A DNA stretch of 64,000 nt from the IMG/VR virus record IMGVR_UViG_3300035670_000078, positions 37,256-101,255 of that record. One strand, written 5' to 3'. The first letter of the stretch is position 1, and each line of letters opens with the position of its first letter. Of this stretch, positions 15,916 to 24,223 are shown in pieces. The notes beneath the pieces are model-generated. The model had not been told where the DNA came from. It saw nothing but the letters and a program-made list of their open reading frames with translations, and ran no database searches. A program made the position numbers and the translations under genes. Source of the stretch: a virus.

Positions 15916-17303
15916 GGTTGGTACTTCACAACACCTACGCCGAGGTCGAGGGGTTTGATGACGATGAGGAGCCGACGCTGCTCCGCTCGATCCTCACCTT
16001 CGAGACGAAACAGTGGGTGCCGAGGATGCGACAGTTCGTCCCAGCCCGGCTGCCCATGCTCGATGAGCGCCGCATGACTTTCCCCATCGGCCACACGCCG
16101 ACCGTGCGGATGCTTTTCTCGCAGGAAGGCAAAACCGTGACGGTCACGAGTGCACGCACTCGTCCGGGCGGTGAGCTGAACCTCAAGGTGCTCGACGACC
16201 TCGGTAAGGTCCCCCGGCCTTTTCAGCGCGCCGCCATCGAAAAGGTGATGGCCAGATCCTATGGGATCGTGAAGGCGCCGCTCGGCTCGGGAAAAACGCT
16301 GTGCGCTGTCGGCTGCATGGCGGTCGCTGGTGATATCAACTGGGTCGTCTTCTGCCCGAAGGACACCCTCGTCGATCAGATGGCGGCTGAGTACGAAGCT
16401 GCGCTGGCCGAAAAGCCGGGGATGATCAAGCAGGGCTGCTTCAAGCCGAAGCGCGTCACGATCATCACCTTCAGCCAAGCCCGCTCGAAATGGGAGCAGG
16501 TGAAGCCGATCCTCGAGAAGGCGCAGGGAATTATCGTCGACGAGGTCCACACGGCCAGCGCGGCGAGCCATCTGCAGGCAATCAAAGCCTGCACCAACGC
16601 CTACTACCGGGTCGGCTTCTCAGCCACCCCGCTCGACCGCTCTGACGAAAAGAGCATCCTCGCCATCGGTGAGTTCGGTCCCATCGCTTACGAGATCAGC
16701 ACGACCGAGCTGATGGACCTCGGCTATGTCGCCAAGCCGAAGATCAAGTTCGTGAGCTTCTTCCACGCAGAGGACGGGAAAGCCGCGAGATATTCCGAGC
16801 CCGCTGCCCTTTACCGGCACTGCATCGTCAAGAACGACAAGCGGAACGAGCTGCTGGCGCGCATCGCTGTCAAGGCGCAGAAGCCCAGCATCCTTTTCGT
16901 TCTTCGCAACGAGCACGTCAGCATGGTGCACGAGAAGATCAGCGCCGCAGGAATATCCGCAGCGTCGGTCGACCAACGCACCCACCCGGAAAGGCGTCAG
17001 GAGATAATCGCCAAGACCCGCAAGGGTGAGTTCGACGTGATCGTGGCGTCGGCTGTGTTTAATGACGGCGTCAACATCCCTGAATTGGCGTCTGTCATCG
17101 TCGCCACCGGATATAAGTCCACCATCGCCACCCTTCAGCGTCTAGGGCGCGGGGCGCGCATCGCAGAGGGAAAGACCGAGTTCGAGGTGTGGGATATTGG
17201 TGACACGGGCGCCTTCGGAAGCCTTCACACTCAAGCCCGTGATAAGGCTTACAAGCGTGAGGGTTACGAGACGCAATTCATCCAAGCCGGAGACCTGAAA
17301 TGA
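15912..17303 (+). CDS. SF2 DNA helicase, UvsW-like
   Basis: 463 residues. Walker A APLGSGKT (122-129), motif II DEVH (210-213), motif III FSATP (236-240) and motif VI QRLGRGAR near residue 420. The N-terminal 100 residues form a small basic and beta-rich domain before the Q-like PRPFQ. T4 UvsW unwinds branched DNA and R-loops and moves replication from origins to recombination intermediates; the same role is inferred here. GTG at 15912 is chosen because it overlaps the previous stop (GTGA) and has GGGGGT upstream; an in-frame GTG 15 bases earlier is less likely. Confidence 0.85.
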   Translation: MRLVLHNTYAEVEGFDDDEEPTLLRSILTFETKQWVPRMRQFVPARLPMLDERRMTFPIGHTPTVRMLFSQEGKTVTVTSARTRPGGELNLKVLDDLGKVPRPFQRAAIEKVMARSYGIVKAPLGSGKTLCAVGCMAVAGDINWVVFCPKDTLVDQMAAEYEAALAEKPGMIKQGCFKPKRVTIITFSQARSKWEQVKPILEKAQGIIVDEVHTASAASHLQAIKACTNAYYRVGFSATPLDRSDEKSILAIGEFGPIAYEISTTELMDLGYVAKPKIKFVSFFHAEDGKAARYSEPAALYRHCIVKNDKRNELLARIAVKAQKPSILFVLRNEHVSMVHEKISAAGISAASVDQRTHPERRQEIIAKTRKGEFDVIVASAVFNDGVNIPELASVIVATGYKSTIATLQRLGRGARIAEGKTEFEVWDIGDTGAFGSLHTQARDKAYKREGYETQFIQAGDLK

Positions 17304-17605
17304 TCGGACCTGAAGACGATGACGATATCGATCTCCCTGAGGACCTCGACGACATTGACGACGAGGACCTCCTCAAGTTCGAGTTCACCGAAGAGGAGTT
17401 CGACGACGAGTCAGTCTTCCAAGATGATGACGACTACTCGCCGCCAGACGAAGAGGACGACCTAGATTCCTTCTTCGAGGATGATGACGAGCCCGAAGAG
17501 GAAGCAGAGGACGAAGACGAGAATGAGCCCGACCTCGATGAAGACTCAGACCTCGAGGATGAAGAAGAGGACGAGGATGATGACGACGATGAAGACTACA
17601 ACTGA
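17300..17605 (+). CDS. Extremely acidic protein, possible DNA mimic
   Basis: 101 residues, of which 64 are Asp or Glu (38 D and 26 E by hand count) with one Lys. Short hydrophobic patches (LLKFEFTEEEF, SFFE) could give it some fold. ATG overlaps the helicase stop (ATGA), so it is coupled to the UvsW-like gene. Highly acidic small phage proteins can imitate DNA and block restriction enzymes or nucleoid proteins (T7 Ocr is the known case), or act as flexible tails for partner binding. No specific family is recognised. A genuine gene is supported by the coupling and the long open frame. Confidence 0.75.
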   Translation: MIGPEDDDDIDLPEDLDDIDDEDLLKFEFTEEEFDDESVFQDDDDYSPPDEEDDLDSFFEDDDEPEEEAEDEDENEPDLDEDSDLEDEEEDEDDDDDEDYN

Positions 17606-17626
17606 TTGAGCATCCATGGCTCAATC
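17604..17626. terminator. Convergent hairpin between the two gene blocks
   Basis: Eight-base-pair stem GATTGAGC (17604-17611) and GCTCAATC (17619-17626), seven-base loop. It overlaps the stop codons of both converging genes. No long T-run, so it is probably a weak bidirectional terminator. Confidence 0.55.
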
Positions 17627-18013
17627 AAGCCCGACGCCGCCCACGACCAGTAGTTTCCCTGGCGTTGTGGCGGCGTACCAGTCTCCGCTGACGTCAATCC
17701 AGATGTCGTAGAAGTAAGTACCTACCGAAAGAGGGGCACCTGAGCCCCTCGTGTCGTTTGGGCTCATGATAAAACGAACCGTGCCCTCTGTGGCATCGAC
17801 AAAGGTCGCCTCTGTCGGAACAGAAGTGTCCTTCGACAGGCGAACGTCATCAACACCGCTGGCCGGGTTGTAAACGTAGCCGATGTTCATGATGACACGC
17901 GACCCGCTGATGTCGTTTCCGCCCGCGTGGCTGATCTTAAACACCCAGTCCATGCGGGTTGACCCAGCCACGATCGAAAGGTCTGGTCCTGGTGATGGTG
18001 CCTTGGCCGACAT
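17621..18013 (-). CDS. Putative tail or baseplate accessory protein
   Basis: 130 residues with a beta-sandwich look: alternating hydrophobic strands and conserved-looking SVGTYFYDIWID. This pattern resembles the N-terminal domain of baseplate upper proteins that hold receptor-binding parts, but the match is by eye only. It is last in the late minus-strand block, next to the repeat-rich protein. Its stop codon is inside the convergent hairpin. Confidence 0.5.
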   Translation of the reverse strand: MSAKAPSPGPDLSIVAGSTRMDWVFKISHAGGNDISGSRVIMNIGYVYNPASGVDDVRLSKDTSVPTEATFVDATEGTVRFIMSPNDTRGSGAPLSVGTYFYDIWIDVSGDWYAATTPGKLLVVGGVGLD

Positions 18014-18016
18014 ACC

Positions 18017-19384
18017 TTACCCCTTGCACTTGATCAGCGTTGCGTAAGTCCCCGGCTCGTTAACGAGCGTGGCCTGGTAGCCGGGTTCGTTAACGAGCCT
18101 GGTGTTGATGCACCTCAACACGTAAGAGCCGCCCCACGATGCGACGCATTCGAGGACCACGTTCCAGTCGACGGGCACAGGTCCGATGCCGAGCCCTTCC
18201 CATAGCACCGTGGCCGCATCGCTCGTGCTCATCGCCGAGCCAGCCGTTGCGCCAGAGACGGCGTCGCAGGTCAGGGCGAGGCTAGTCGCCATATCCGATG
18301 CGGCAAAGGTCAGCGAGCGGAAGGTCGGCGTCAGCGTCTGCGACGACGAGAGCGCCGAGCCCTTCGTCGCACCGCTGACGAACTGGTGATAGATGTCGAC
18401 GATGGTGTCGACGCGGACCGTGCACCCTGTGCCCGTCGAGCCTGTCAGGCGCGTCGTCGGATAGGTCACGCCGGCAGTGTACCCAGTGCCGGCTTGGTAA
18501 ATCTGCACGAAGTTGACGGATGTTCCGAATATGCCTTTGACTTGCACCTGGCCATCGTTATTTCCGCCGTCAATTCGCAAAATCTGGTCGAACGAATAAC
18601 CGGTCCCAGACGCCACGCGAGACACCGTGCGCATCGGGCCGGTAGGGTCATCGATGCTTACAGACCACATCGAGTCCACGACCGTCGAAAAGACCGAGTC
18701 CCAGCTCGTCGAGAGCGCGAGCGTGGTCGACATGTCCGCGCTCGATATCAGCTGTGCGATAACATCCCAGCTCGACGACAGAGTGAGTGCAGTGGACGCC
18801 TCCGATTCGACAACCGTGACTTCCTGCCCTTCAAAAGAAACGGACAAGGTCAGGGAGGCCGAGGCGTCTGCGCTAACCATCTGACGAGAGATGACGTCAA
18901 ACAGCGGGGTGAGCGTCGCCGACGTAGCGAAATCAGACTGGGCGATGGCCTGAGCGAGGAAGTCAGGCGTCGCGGTCAGCGCAGTTGTGGCTACGGATTG
19001 AGCCACTGCGGACGAATCGAACAGCGGCGACAGGGAGAGCGTCGTAGCACTGCTGGACTGAGCAAGCGCGGAACTGTCGAACTGTGCGGACGCCGCGAGG
19101 GTTGTAGACGACGGGGACGACGCTATGGCTGACGAGTCGAAGCTCGAAGAGAGTGCCGCACCTGCGGAGAGGTCGGACTCGACGACGGTCACCGTCTGCG
19201 AGTCGAAGCTGGGCGAGAGCGCCAGCGTGACCGTCGCATCGGCTGCGACCACCGTAACCGTCTCGCCGACGAAGGCCGAGGTCGCCGTGAGCGTCGTCGC
19301 AAACTCGGTGTCGGTCGTCGCCGCGCCACCGGCTGCAATGAGCGTAGCCAGGGGTCTAGTTGCTAATGGGTACGCGCCGAGCAT
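18017..19384 (-). CDS. Repeat-rich tail/adhesin protein
   Basis: 455 residues. Residues 26-238 consist of about ten degenerate 20-23-residue Ser/Thr/Ala repeats with the core TTLSLSPLFDSSAVAQS. The middle is Gly/Thr-rich and beta-like. The C-terminus repeats LVNEPG twice and ends in ATLIKCKG. No enzymatic motif. ATG with GAGGTGACAC upstream. Downstream of the glycine-rich fibre genes, it is probably a surface or fibre component; length variation of the repeat would be easy by recombination. Function is not established. Confidence 0.6.
   Translation of the reverse strand: MLGAYPLATRPLATLIAAGGAATTDTEFATTLTATSAFVGETVTVVAADATVTLALSPSFDSQTVTVVESDLSAGAALSSSFDSSAIASSPSSTTLAASAQFDSSALAQSSSATTLSLSPLFDSSAVAQSVATTALTATPDFLAQAIAQSDFATSATLTPLFDVISRQMVSADASASLTLSVSFEGQEVTVVESEASTALTLSSSWDVIAQLISSADMSTTLALSTSWDSVFSTVVDSMWSVSIDDPTGPMRTVSRVASGTGYSFDQILRIDGGNNDGQVQVKGIFGTSVNFVQIYQAGTGYTAGVTYPTTRLTGSTGTGCTVRVDTIVDIYHQFVSGATKGSALSSSQTLTPTFRSLTFAASDMATSLALTCDAVSGATAGSAMSTSDAATVLWEGLGIGPVPVDWNVVLECVASWGGSYVLRCINTRLVNEPGYQATLVNEPGTYATLIKCKG
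18671..19309 (-). repeat. Ten degenerate 60-70-base coding repeats
   Basis: The DNA encodes about ten copies of a Ser/Thr/Ala-rich unit ending FDSSA-A(Q/S)S or EVTVVES. Copies diverge at the DNA level, so selection on the protein pattern rather than recent duplication is likely. Confidence 0.65.
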
Positions 19385-19392
19385 GTGTCACC

Positions 19393-20280
19393 TCACCAGC
19401 ACTGAATGATTACTACGCCAGGACCGCCGTCGCCACCTCTGCCGCTGCTATTAGCGGCGACGAGGCTTCCACCCCCACCGCCACCGCCGGCCCCCCACGC
19501 ACTGCCCGCACCACCACCTATTCCATTGACCCCTGTAACAGCGCTCGCACCACCACCACAACCACCATATATCTTTAGAGGAAATATCGTGGCCCAGCTA
19601 AACCCATTATTTAATGGACGAGCACCTGAGCTTATTACAAACGGAGTACCTGCCAGGCCCGAAATGGAACCACCCGAACTACCCGCGCCTCCGGCGCCGG
19701 AGGCGCCGCCGTATATCTGAGACGATGTGCTTTGAGTAATACCGTTACCGCTAGCCGAGTTGGTAGGTGCGGTGGCCCCTGCGTTACCAGCGATTGATAA
19801 GAACGAACCTAGGAGGGCGAACGGTCGCGCGCTGGCGATGGTACCGCCAGCTCCACCAGCGGTGTAGGCGCCACCGCTACCCGCATTAGCTTCAAGGTAT
19901 AGATATTGAGCTGTGGTAGACGGCGCCATCGAGACGACGGTGGCGGTCGGCGCGTAGGTCACATTTCCAGCGTTACCAGTAGTATTACTAACAGGCGCCC
20001 CACCACTACCGCCAGGAGACACTTGGATATACAGAGAATCTGGCAGCATAAAGATTGGGATGGTGAGACGCGACACTGCGCCAGACCCCCCTCCGCCACC
20101 ACCGCCAAAGTTTGCTCCAGTAGCACCAGAGGCGCCGCCTCCACCTGGCCCGATGGCGTAAATCGACACCATGACAAATCCGCGCGGCTTATTCCATATC
20201 TGCCATGAATCGGTTGATGTGCCTTGCGGCAGGAAGACCGACAGACCTGGAATCTCTGGAACGTGCGATAGGTCAATCAT
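19393..20280 (-). CDS. Glycine-rich adhesin paralog 1
   Basis: 295 residues. A conserved head (MIDLSHVPE, then QIWNKPRGFVMVSIYAIGPG) is followed by many poly-glycine tracts and the ending GGDGGPGVVIIQCW. The two genes upstream share head, glycine tracts and ending, so these are tandem paralogs. Glycine-rich repeats of this kind form polyglycine-II lattices in the adhesin tip of phage S16 (gp38); a receptor-binding or fibre-tip role is inferred from that. Reverse-strand frames read as poly-proline and are shadows. Confidence 0.65.
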   Translation of the reverse strand: MIDLSHVPEIPGLSVFLPQGTSTDSWQIWNKPRGFVMVSIYAIGPGGGGASGATGANFGGGGGGGSGAVSRLTIPIFMLPDSLYIQVSPGGSGGAPVSNTTGNAGNVTYAPTATVVSMAPSTTAQYLYLEANAGSGGAYTAGGAGGTIASARPFALLGSFLSIAGNAGATAPTNSASGNGITQSTSSQIYGGASGAGGAGSSGGSISGLAGTPFVISSGARPLNNGFSWATIFPLKIYGGCGGGASAVTGVNGIGGGAGSAWGAGGGGGGGSLVAANSSGRGGDGGPGVVIIQCW

Positions 20281-20283
20281 GGG

Positions 20284-21174
20284 TCACCACGCAATGATGC
20301 AGGCATAAGCTGGTCCGCCTTGTCCGCCTGAGGAAGTACTGCCATTTCCAGAACCTCCGCCCCCACCACCAGCCCCATAACCCACCGCAGAGCCGCCCGC
20401 GCCACCGATGGTAGGGCCACCCGTTCCACTACTACTGCCACCGATACCGCCTACGGATAGGAATAGCGGCGGGATGAACATTCCGTTGGACCCCGGATTC
20501 GCTTTAGGAAGAGCACCGCTAATAGAAGGTACTATTAACGGAATCTCAGAAGTGAAACCTCCGCTTGAACTGCCAGAGCTGCCGCCTGCACCACCGCCGC
20601 CGCAACCGCCCAGGATGGGCAATCCTGTCGCTATGGTAATAGCGCTAGATGCACCTTGAGGCCCAGAGGTGCCTGCGCGGCCTGCTTGCAGGTTAAAAAA
20701 CAGCGCAGAGGATATCAATCTAGCGTTGGTACTGCTTATGGCGGCCCCACCGCTACCACCAGAACCAGCCACCGAGCTGGTGCCGTTACCCCCAGCGTTA
20801 CCACCGTTTGCATCGAGGTACAAAGAAGGTGGTGCCGAGCTACCTGACCCATAGTTGCCTATTTTAGCCTTAGCTCCAGCAGTTGCGGAACCGCCTATGG
20901 GAGCCCCTGAACCAGACAAGCCAGAGAATATCACATAAAGCGTGTTCGGTATGAAGCTGGCTAAGAAAAGGCCCTGTGAAAGCCCTCCGCTACCACCGCC
21001 ACCGCCACCGCCACCACCTGCGTTTGAGGAGCCCGAGCCACCACCTCCACCACCTCCAAGACACATCATAAAAACAAGCGTTGTGTTAGGAGGCTTTTGC
21101 CATACGCGGATTCCGCTTGGCCCTATGAACTCAGTCACCGTTGCATTTTGCGGTAGGTGTGAAAAGTCGAACAT
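20284..21174 (-). CDS. Glycine-rich adhesin paralog 2
   Basis: 296 residues. Same plan as its neighbours: head MFDFSHLPQ with RVWQKPPNTTLVFMMCLGG, glycine-rich body, ending GGQGGPAYACIIAW. The body differs strongly from the paralogs in the spacing and sequence between glycine runs, as expected if those loops contact different surface targets. Three bases separate it from paralog 1, so the three genes are co-translated. Confidence 0.65.
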   Translation of the reverse strand: MFDFSHLPQNATVTEFIGPSGIRVWQKPPNTTLVFMMCLGGGGGGGSGSSNAGGGGGGGGGSGGLSQGLFLASFIPNTLYVIFSGLSGSGAPIGGSATAGAKAKIGNYGSGSSAPPSLYLDANGGNAGGNGTSSVAGSGGSGGAAISSTNARLISSALFFNLQAGRAGTSGPQGASSAITIATGLPILGGCGGGGAGGSSGSSSGGFTSEIPLIVPSISGALPKANPGSNGMFIPPLFLSVGGIGGSSSGTGGPTIGGAGGSAVGYGAGGGGGGSGNGSTSSGGQGGPAYACIIAW

Positions 21175-21177
21175 AGC

Positions 21178-22128
21178 TCACCAGCTCGCAATGATGACTA
21201 GGCCAGGCCCGCCATCGCCACCGTTGCCGGCGCGGAGCGTAGTCGAGGTGTGAGCACCTCCGCCACCGCCACCCGCACCCCAGACAGCTCCATGCCCACC
21301 GCTCTGCGCATCGTTTAGTGAGCTCTTGCTTGCACCACCGCCAACACCACCGTAAAAGTACCCAGCGTAAACGAACCCTGATGAGGCGTAGTCAGTTGAG
21401 TCAATGTCTCCACCACTGACAGCGCTCAGCAGTGTATTAGCGACAGCGTTGTAACCGCCACCGCTATACGAAACGTCGGAAGTGCCCTTGATCGCGCCGC
21501 CGCCAGCAGGTCCAGATAATATCAAGCTAGTGAAAGGCGTAATGGAGGACCCTATAGAAATACCGCCAGTTGCACCAGCAACACCACTTGTAAACGCACG
21601 GTTTAGTGCCATTTGCCCAAGAGGTGCTGACGTAGCGATGGCGCTCGATCCTGCGGTGCCGCCAGTCGCGATACCACGGCCAGAGACACCACCACCAGGT
21701 GCGGCCGTACCAGATACGCCTATCAAGTTTCCGACGGTCGTCGACGGGTACACGGCGACGTAAGACAGAGCCCCCGCTGCACCATTTGTTGCCGAAGTAG
21801 ATCCGGTAGCAGAGCCCGTACCACCGCGTCCACCAACACCACCAGAGCGACTGAGGACATATAGCTTGTCTGGTAGCACCCACGCTGGAAACAGGTAACG
21901 CGAAATTCCACTACTCCCGCCACCGCCACCGCCATACAAGCCGCTAGCCCAGAAGCCAGTATCACCACCCCCTCCACCACCGCCAGAAGAGATGAGCAAC
22001 ATCGCTACCATGGTGACGCCGCGTGGCTTATTCCACACGCGCCAACAGGTAAGGGTGGTGCTTGAATCCTCACCAGGAAACCACACCACGCGCTCGCTCG
22101 GCTCTGGCAGGTGGAGGAGGTCAATCAT
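21178..22128 (-). CDS. Glycine-rich adhesin paralog 3
   Basis: 316 residues, longest of the three. Head MIDLLHLPEPSERVVWF with CWRVWNKPRGVTMVAML, glycine runs throughout, ending GGDGGPGLVIIASW. The W-NKPRG motif in the head is shared with paralog 1. Its start overlaps the stop of the upstream structural gene. Probably a tail-fibre tip or decoration; three variants may widen host range. Confidence 0.65.
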   Translation of the reverse strand: MIDLLHLPEPSERVVWFPGEDSSTTLTCWRVWNKPRGVTMVAMLLISSGGGGGGGDTGFWASGLYGGGGGGSSGISRYLFPAWVLPDKLYVLSRSGGVGGRGGTGSATGSTSATNGAAGALSYVAVYPSTTVGNLIGVSGTAAPGGGVSGRGIATGGTAGSSAIATSAPLGQMALNRAFTSGVAGATGGISIGSSITPFTSLILSGPAGGGAIKGTSDVSYSGGGYNAVANTLLSAVSGGDIDSTDYASSGFVYAGYFYGGVGGGASKSSLNDAQSGGHGAVWGAGGGGGGAHTSTTLRAGNGGDGGPGLVIIASW

Positions 22129-22559
22129 CAGTACTTCCCACCGAAGATGGTGACGGTCAGCTCGCAGCTACCACCCGGCGCAGTGCCAACTGTGACGTAA
22201 ATGGCATAACCTGGTGGAAGTGCCATATTTAAGCCGTAATCAAAATCCGGCAGCGGAGCGGTGGCCGATGTCGTCGTGGACGGCAGGCCAAGCTCGCCGA
22301 TGAGGGCAGAGTTCGATGCCGTTCCGACCGCGCTACCGTTGTTGAGCCAGAAACGCACGACCGTCGCGGCGCTGTTGTTGGCTGGATTGACCTTCACGCG
22401 CGCATTGCGCACGAAACCACCATTAGTCGCATCAGCAGTGAACGCGAGGTAGCTCGTGCCGCTGGTGAGGTCGATGGTGTTGTTCGCGGTATCAATGCTC
22501 TCAGCCCACTGAATATCAGCGACGCGCGAGAAGATGGGCTCACTGTTTGGCGCTGCCAT
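22128..22559 (-). CDS. Putative virion structural protein
   Basis: 143 residues, beta-rich, with the pattern of a single jelly-roll-like domain: alternating strands and Asn/Thr/Ala turns (ARVKVNPANNSAATVVRFWL, LPPGYAIYVTVG). ATG at 22559 is chosen over a preceding GTG because a GGGGGTG ribosome site precedes it and it overlaps the upstream stop (ATGA). It lies in the fibre cluster and is probably a small tail-associated protein. Confidence 0.55.
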   Translation of the reverse strand: MAAPNSEPIFSRVADIQWAESIDTANNTIDLTSGTSYLAFTADATNGGFVRNARVKVNPANNSAATVVRFWLNNGSAVGTASNSALIGELGLPSTTTSATAPLPDFDYGLNMALPPGYAIYVTVGTAPGGSCELTVTIFGGKY

Positions 22560-22846
22560 CACTCACCCCCTTCAGGTACAGGCGTCGGCTCAGGCGGCGT
22601 CGGCTGATACGGTGCTAGGTACATTGAAACCACGAGCGTCGCCTTCTTGGGGCGCTCGATGACGCACGCGCAGCGCATCCCATTGATCTCAACCCACGCG
22701 CGCAGGTCTTCGGCTTGAGAGAATGGCACGACGATTTCGCAGACGGTTTGACCAGCGGCGAGCGCCGCGCTGATAGCCGCCTCCACGCTGGCCTTGCTCT
22801 CATCGAGAGTCGGCTCAACAGGCGGTGTGGGTACGGGGAAAGGCAT
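22559..22846 (-). CDS. Small hypothetical protein in fibre cluster
   Basis: 95 residues. Proline-rich termini flank an alpha-beta core (EAAISAALAAGQTVCEIVVP, RAWVEINGMRCACVIERP). Not recognised. Overlaps the next gene by a base at the stop, so co-translated with it. May be an assembly helper or small structural part for the fibre proteins. Confidence 0.5.
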   Translation of the reverse strand: MPFPVPTPPVEPTLDESKASVEAAISAALAAGQTVCEIVVPFSQAEDLRAWVEINGMRCACVIERPKKATLVVSMYLAPYQPTPPEPTPVPEGGE

Positions 22847-22854
22847 ATATCCTC

Positions 22855-23229
22855 TCAGGGTAGGAAGTTGCGTTGCGAAAGCAGGATGGCGCGGCCTGCG
22901 CCAATCATCCGCTCGGCCTGATAACCAAGCAACGACGCGAAGACTTTCTTCGTGCCAGCCGAGAACGTGACGGCGTTATTGCTGTTGCTCGACTGAATGA
23001 CGGTCTCGCGAACGAGGGTCGTCGACGCGGACAGGTAGCCGATGCCCGTCTCCCATTCCGACTCATCATCGTTCTGGATGACGTATGAAAAACGCTTGGA
23101 CTCGATGCCGCCATTGCCGAAGGCCGTGTTGAACGTCACGCGGCCCGTCGGAGCGGTGCCTGAGAGCGTCATGTCGGACGAGCCGGTCGTCGTGGTCGTG
23201 TCCTCGACGCGGTCATAAAAGCTGGGCAT
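22855..23229 (-). CDS. Conserved phage virion protein (fibre attachment type)
   Basis: 124 residues. The pattern DRVEDTTTTTGSSDMTLSG, then WETGIGYLSAST and VTFSAGTKKVFASL, is a widespread short beta domain seen in many tail-fibre and virion proteins of tailed phages, often found ahead of collar or fibre domains. Here it is a stand-alone gene. Exact role unknown; a trimeric fibre-base domain is a reasonable guess. Confidence 0.65.
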   Translation of the reverse strand: MPSFYDRVEDTTTTTGSSDMTLSGTAPTGRVTFNTAFGNGGIESKRFSYVIQNDDESEWETGIGYLSASTTLVRETVIQSSNSNNAVTFSAGTKKVFASLLGYQAERMIGAGRAILLSQRNFLP

Positions 23230-23240
23230 CGCTTACCTCA

Positions 23241-23678
23241 TCAGTCGAGCGTGATGGTCGACGTCGTCTTGACGCGCGGGATGACGCCCGTGGTCACCGA
23301 GATTGACGGCGAGAGCGCGCCGTAAAGCACCAGCTTGCCAGTGCCAGAGGAGGCCGTGCCGAGACCGACGTGCGTGATGGTTGCAGTGCCGCCGGTGGCT
23401 TCGGGGAAGTCCACATTGGCCGTCGGCGAGGCCGAGTTGCCAGTGACGGTCCATCCGCCTGCAGTACGCGCCACAGCAACGCGAGCGTAGCTCGTGTAGC
23501 TCGTCTCGTTCGTGCTCTGCGTGCCGGTCTCGCCAGGCGACGAGGTGTGAAGCGAGAGATAGAACGAGCCTGCTGTCGTGCTACCGCGCAGCCCCGTCGC
23601 GTCGCCGATGTCGGCGATGTCGGAGTTGTTGAGCAGGTGAAGCAGCATTTCATTTTCGAGGGTATTGCTGAACGACAT
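23241..23678 (-). CDS. Phage tail fibre protein (short beta family)
   Basis: 145 residues. It matches a common tail-fibre-associated family: N-terminal helix SFSNTLENEMLLHLLNN, then FYLSLHTSSPGETGT, TSYTSYARVAVAR and ITHVGLGTASSGTGKLVLYGAL. The family is found beside receptor-binding proteins of many phages, where its exact place in the virion is usually not known. It is first after the lysis genes, with a structured 104-base gap upstream. Confidence 0.65.
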   Translation of the reverse strand: MSFSNTLENEMLLHLLNNSDIADIGDATGLRGSTTAGSFYLSLHTSSPGETGTQSTNETSYTSYARVAVARTAGGWTVTGNSASPTANVDFPEATGGTATITHVGLGTASSGTGKLVLYGALSPSISVTTGVIPRVKTTSTITLD

Positions 23679-23704
23679 CGGAGTTTCTCCTTGGAGACCG
23701 TAAA

Positions 23705-23742
23705 GCCTCTTGGAAGAGGCATCGCCTGCGACAGACGATGCC
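23705..23742 (-). promoter_or_regulatory. Two stacked hairpins between lysis and fibre genes
   Basis: GCCTCTT/AAGAGGC (23705-23720) and GCATCG/CGATGC (about 23720-23742). On the minus strand the second hairpin met by polymerase is followed by TTTA, so this may be a weak terminator between the lysis genes and the fibre genes. Confidence 0.4.
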
Positions 23743-23782
23743 GCGCGGGGGCGCTGTGGCGCACGGCGCGGCGTTGACTACT

Positions 23783-24223
23783 CTAGTTGGCAGCCATGAC
23801 TGCGAAAGCCGCCGCCGTACCACCGACTACGACCCCGACTGTTAGCATGAACCAAGGCCGCTCGTAAAACGGAACGGGCTTGATAACCTCAACGGTCAGC
23901 GGAGGACGGCGCTCACAGGCCAAGCGAGCGTCATCGAGCAGCTTGACTTCTTGGGTGTGCTTTTCCTCAAGCAACGTCAGCTTACGGCCGCAGGTGAAAA
24001 TCTCGAGATGCTCATCGTCGCACTCGGCATCGATGAGCAGATCAATCAGGTCATCCGGGTCAACGAGGTCACCGTCGAACGGAGCGCGCTCACCCTTCTT
24101 GAGGTGGACAGCATTGTAGGCTGGCTCAGGCTCGGCGGCTCTGGCGTAAAAGCAAGCTTTCGTACTTAGCAGCCCAAAAGCAAAAGCCAATACCACGACG
24201 GCTGCAATCTTAGCAGGTTTCAT
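23783..24223 (-). CDS. Membrane protein, probable lysis accessory
   Basis: 146 residues. N-terminal hydrophobic signal-like segment (residues 5-24, with Cys24 after LLSTKA), an acidic helical middle with two Cys, and a second membrane segment (about 123-143, WFMLTVGVVVGGTAAAFAVM). GERAPFDGDLVD resembles a short motif of phage membrane proteins near lysis cassettes. Spanin or periplasmic regulator are the likely roles. Overlaps the upstream small gene by four bases. A signal-peptide check would decide whether Cys24 is a lipobox cysteine. Confidence 0.5.
   Translation of the reverse strand: MKPAKIAAVVVLAFAFGLLSTKACFYARAAEPEPAYNAVHLKKGERAPFDGDLVDPDDLIDLLIDAECDDEHLEIFTCGRKLTLLEEKHTQEVKLLDDARLACERRPPLTVEVIKPVPFYERPWFMLTVGVVVGGTAAAFAVMAAN

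Noticed and set aside
17604-17626. Convergent hairpin as a strong terminator
   Set aside because: Kept only as a weak feature, because no T-run follows the stem on either strand.
19406-20659. Poly-proline plus-strand frames opposite the glycine-rich genes
   Set aside because: Pro-rich text is the complement of glycine codons; not independent genes.
20284-22128. Diversity-generating retroelement behind the adhesin paralogs
   Set aside because: No reverse transcriptase gene and no template repeat were found in the window; paralog divergence is better explained by ordinary duplication.
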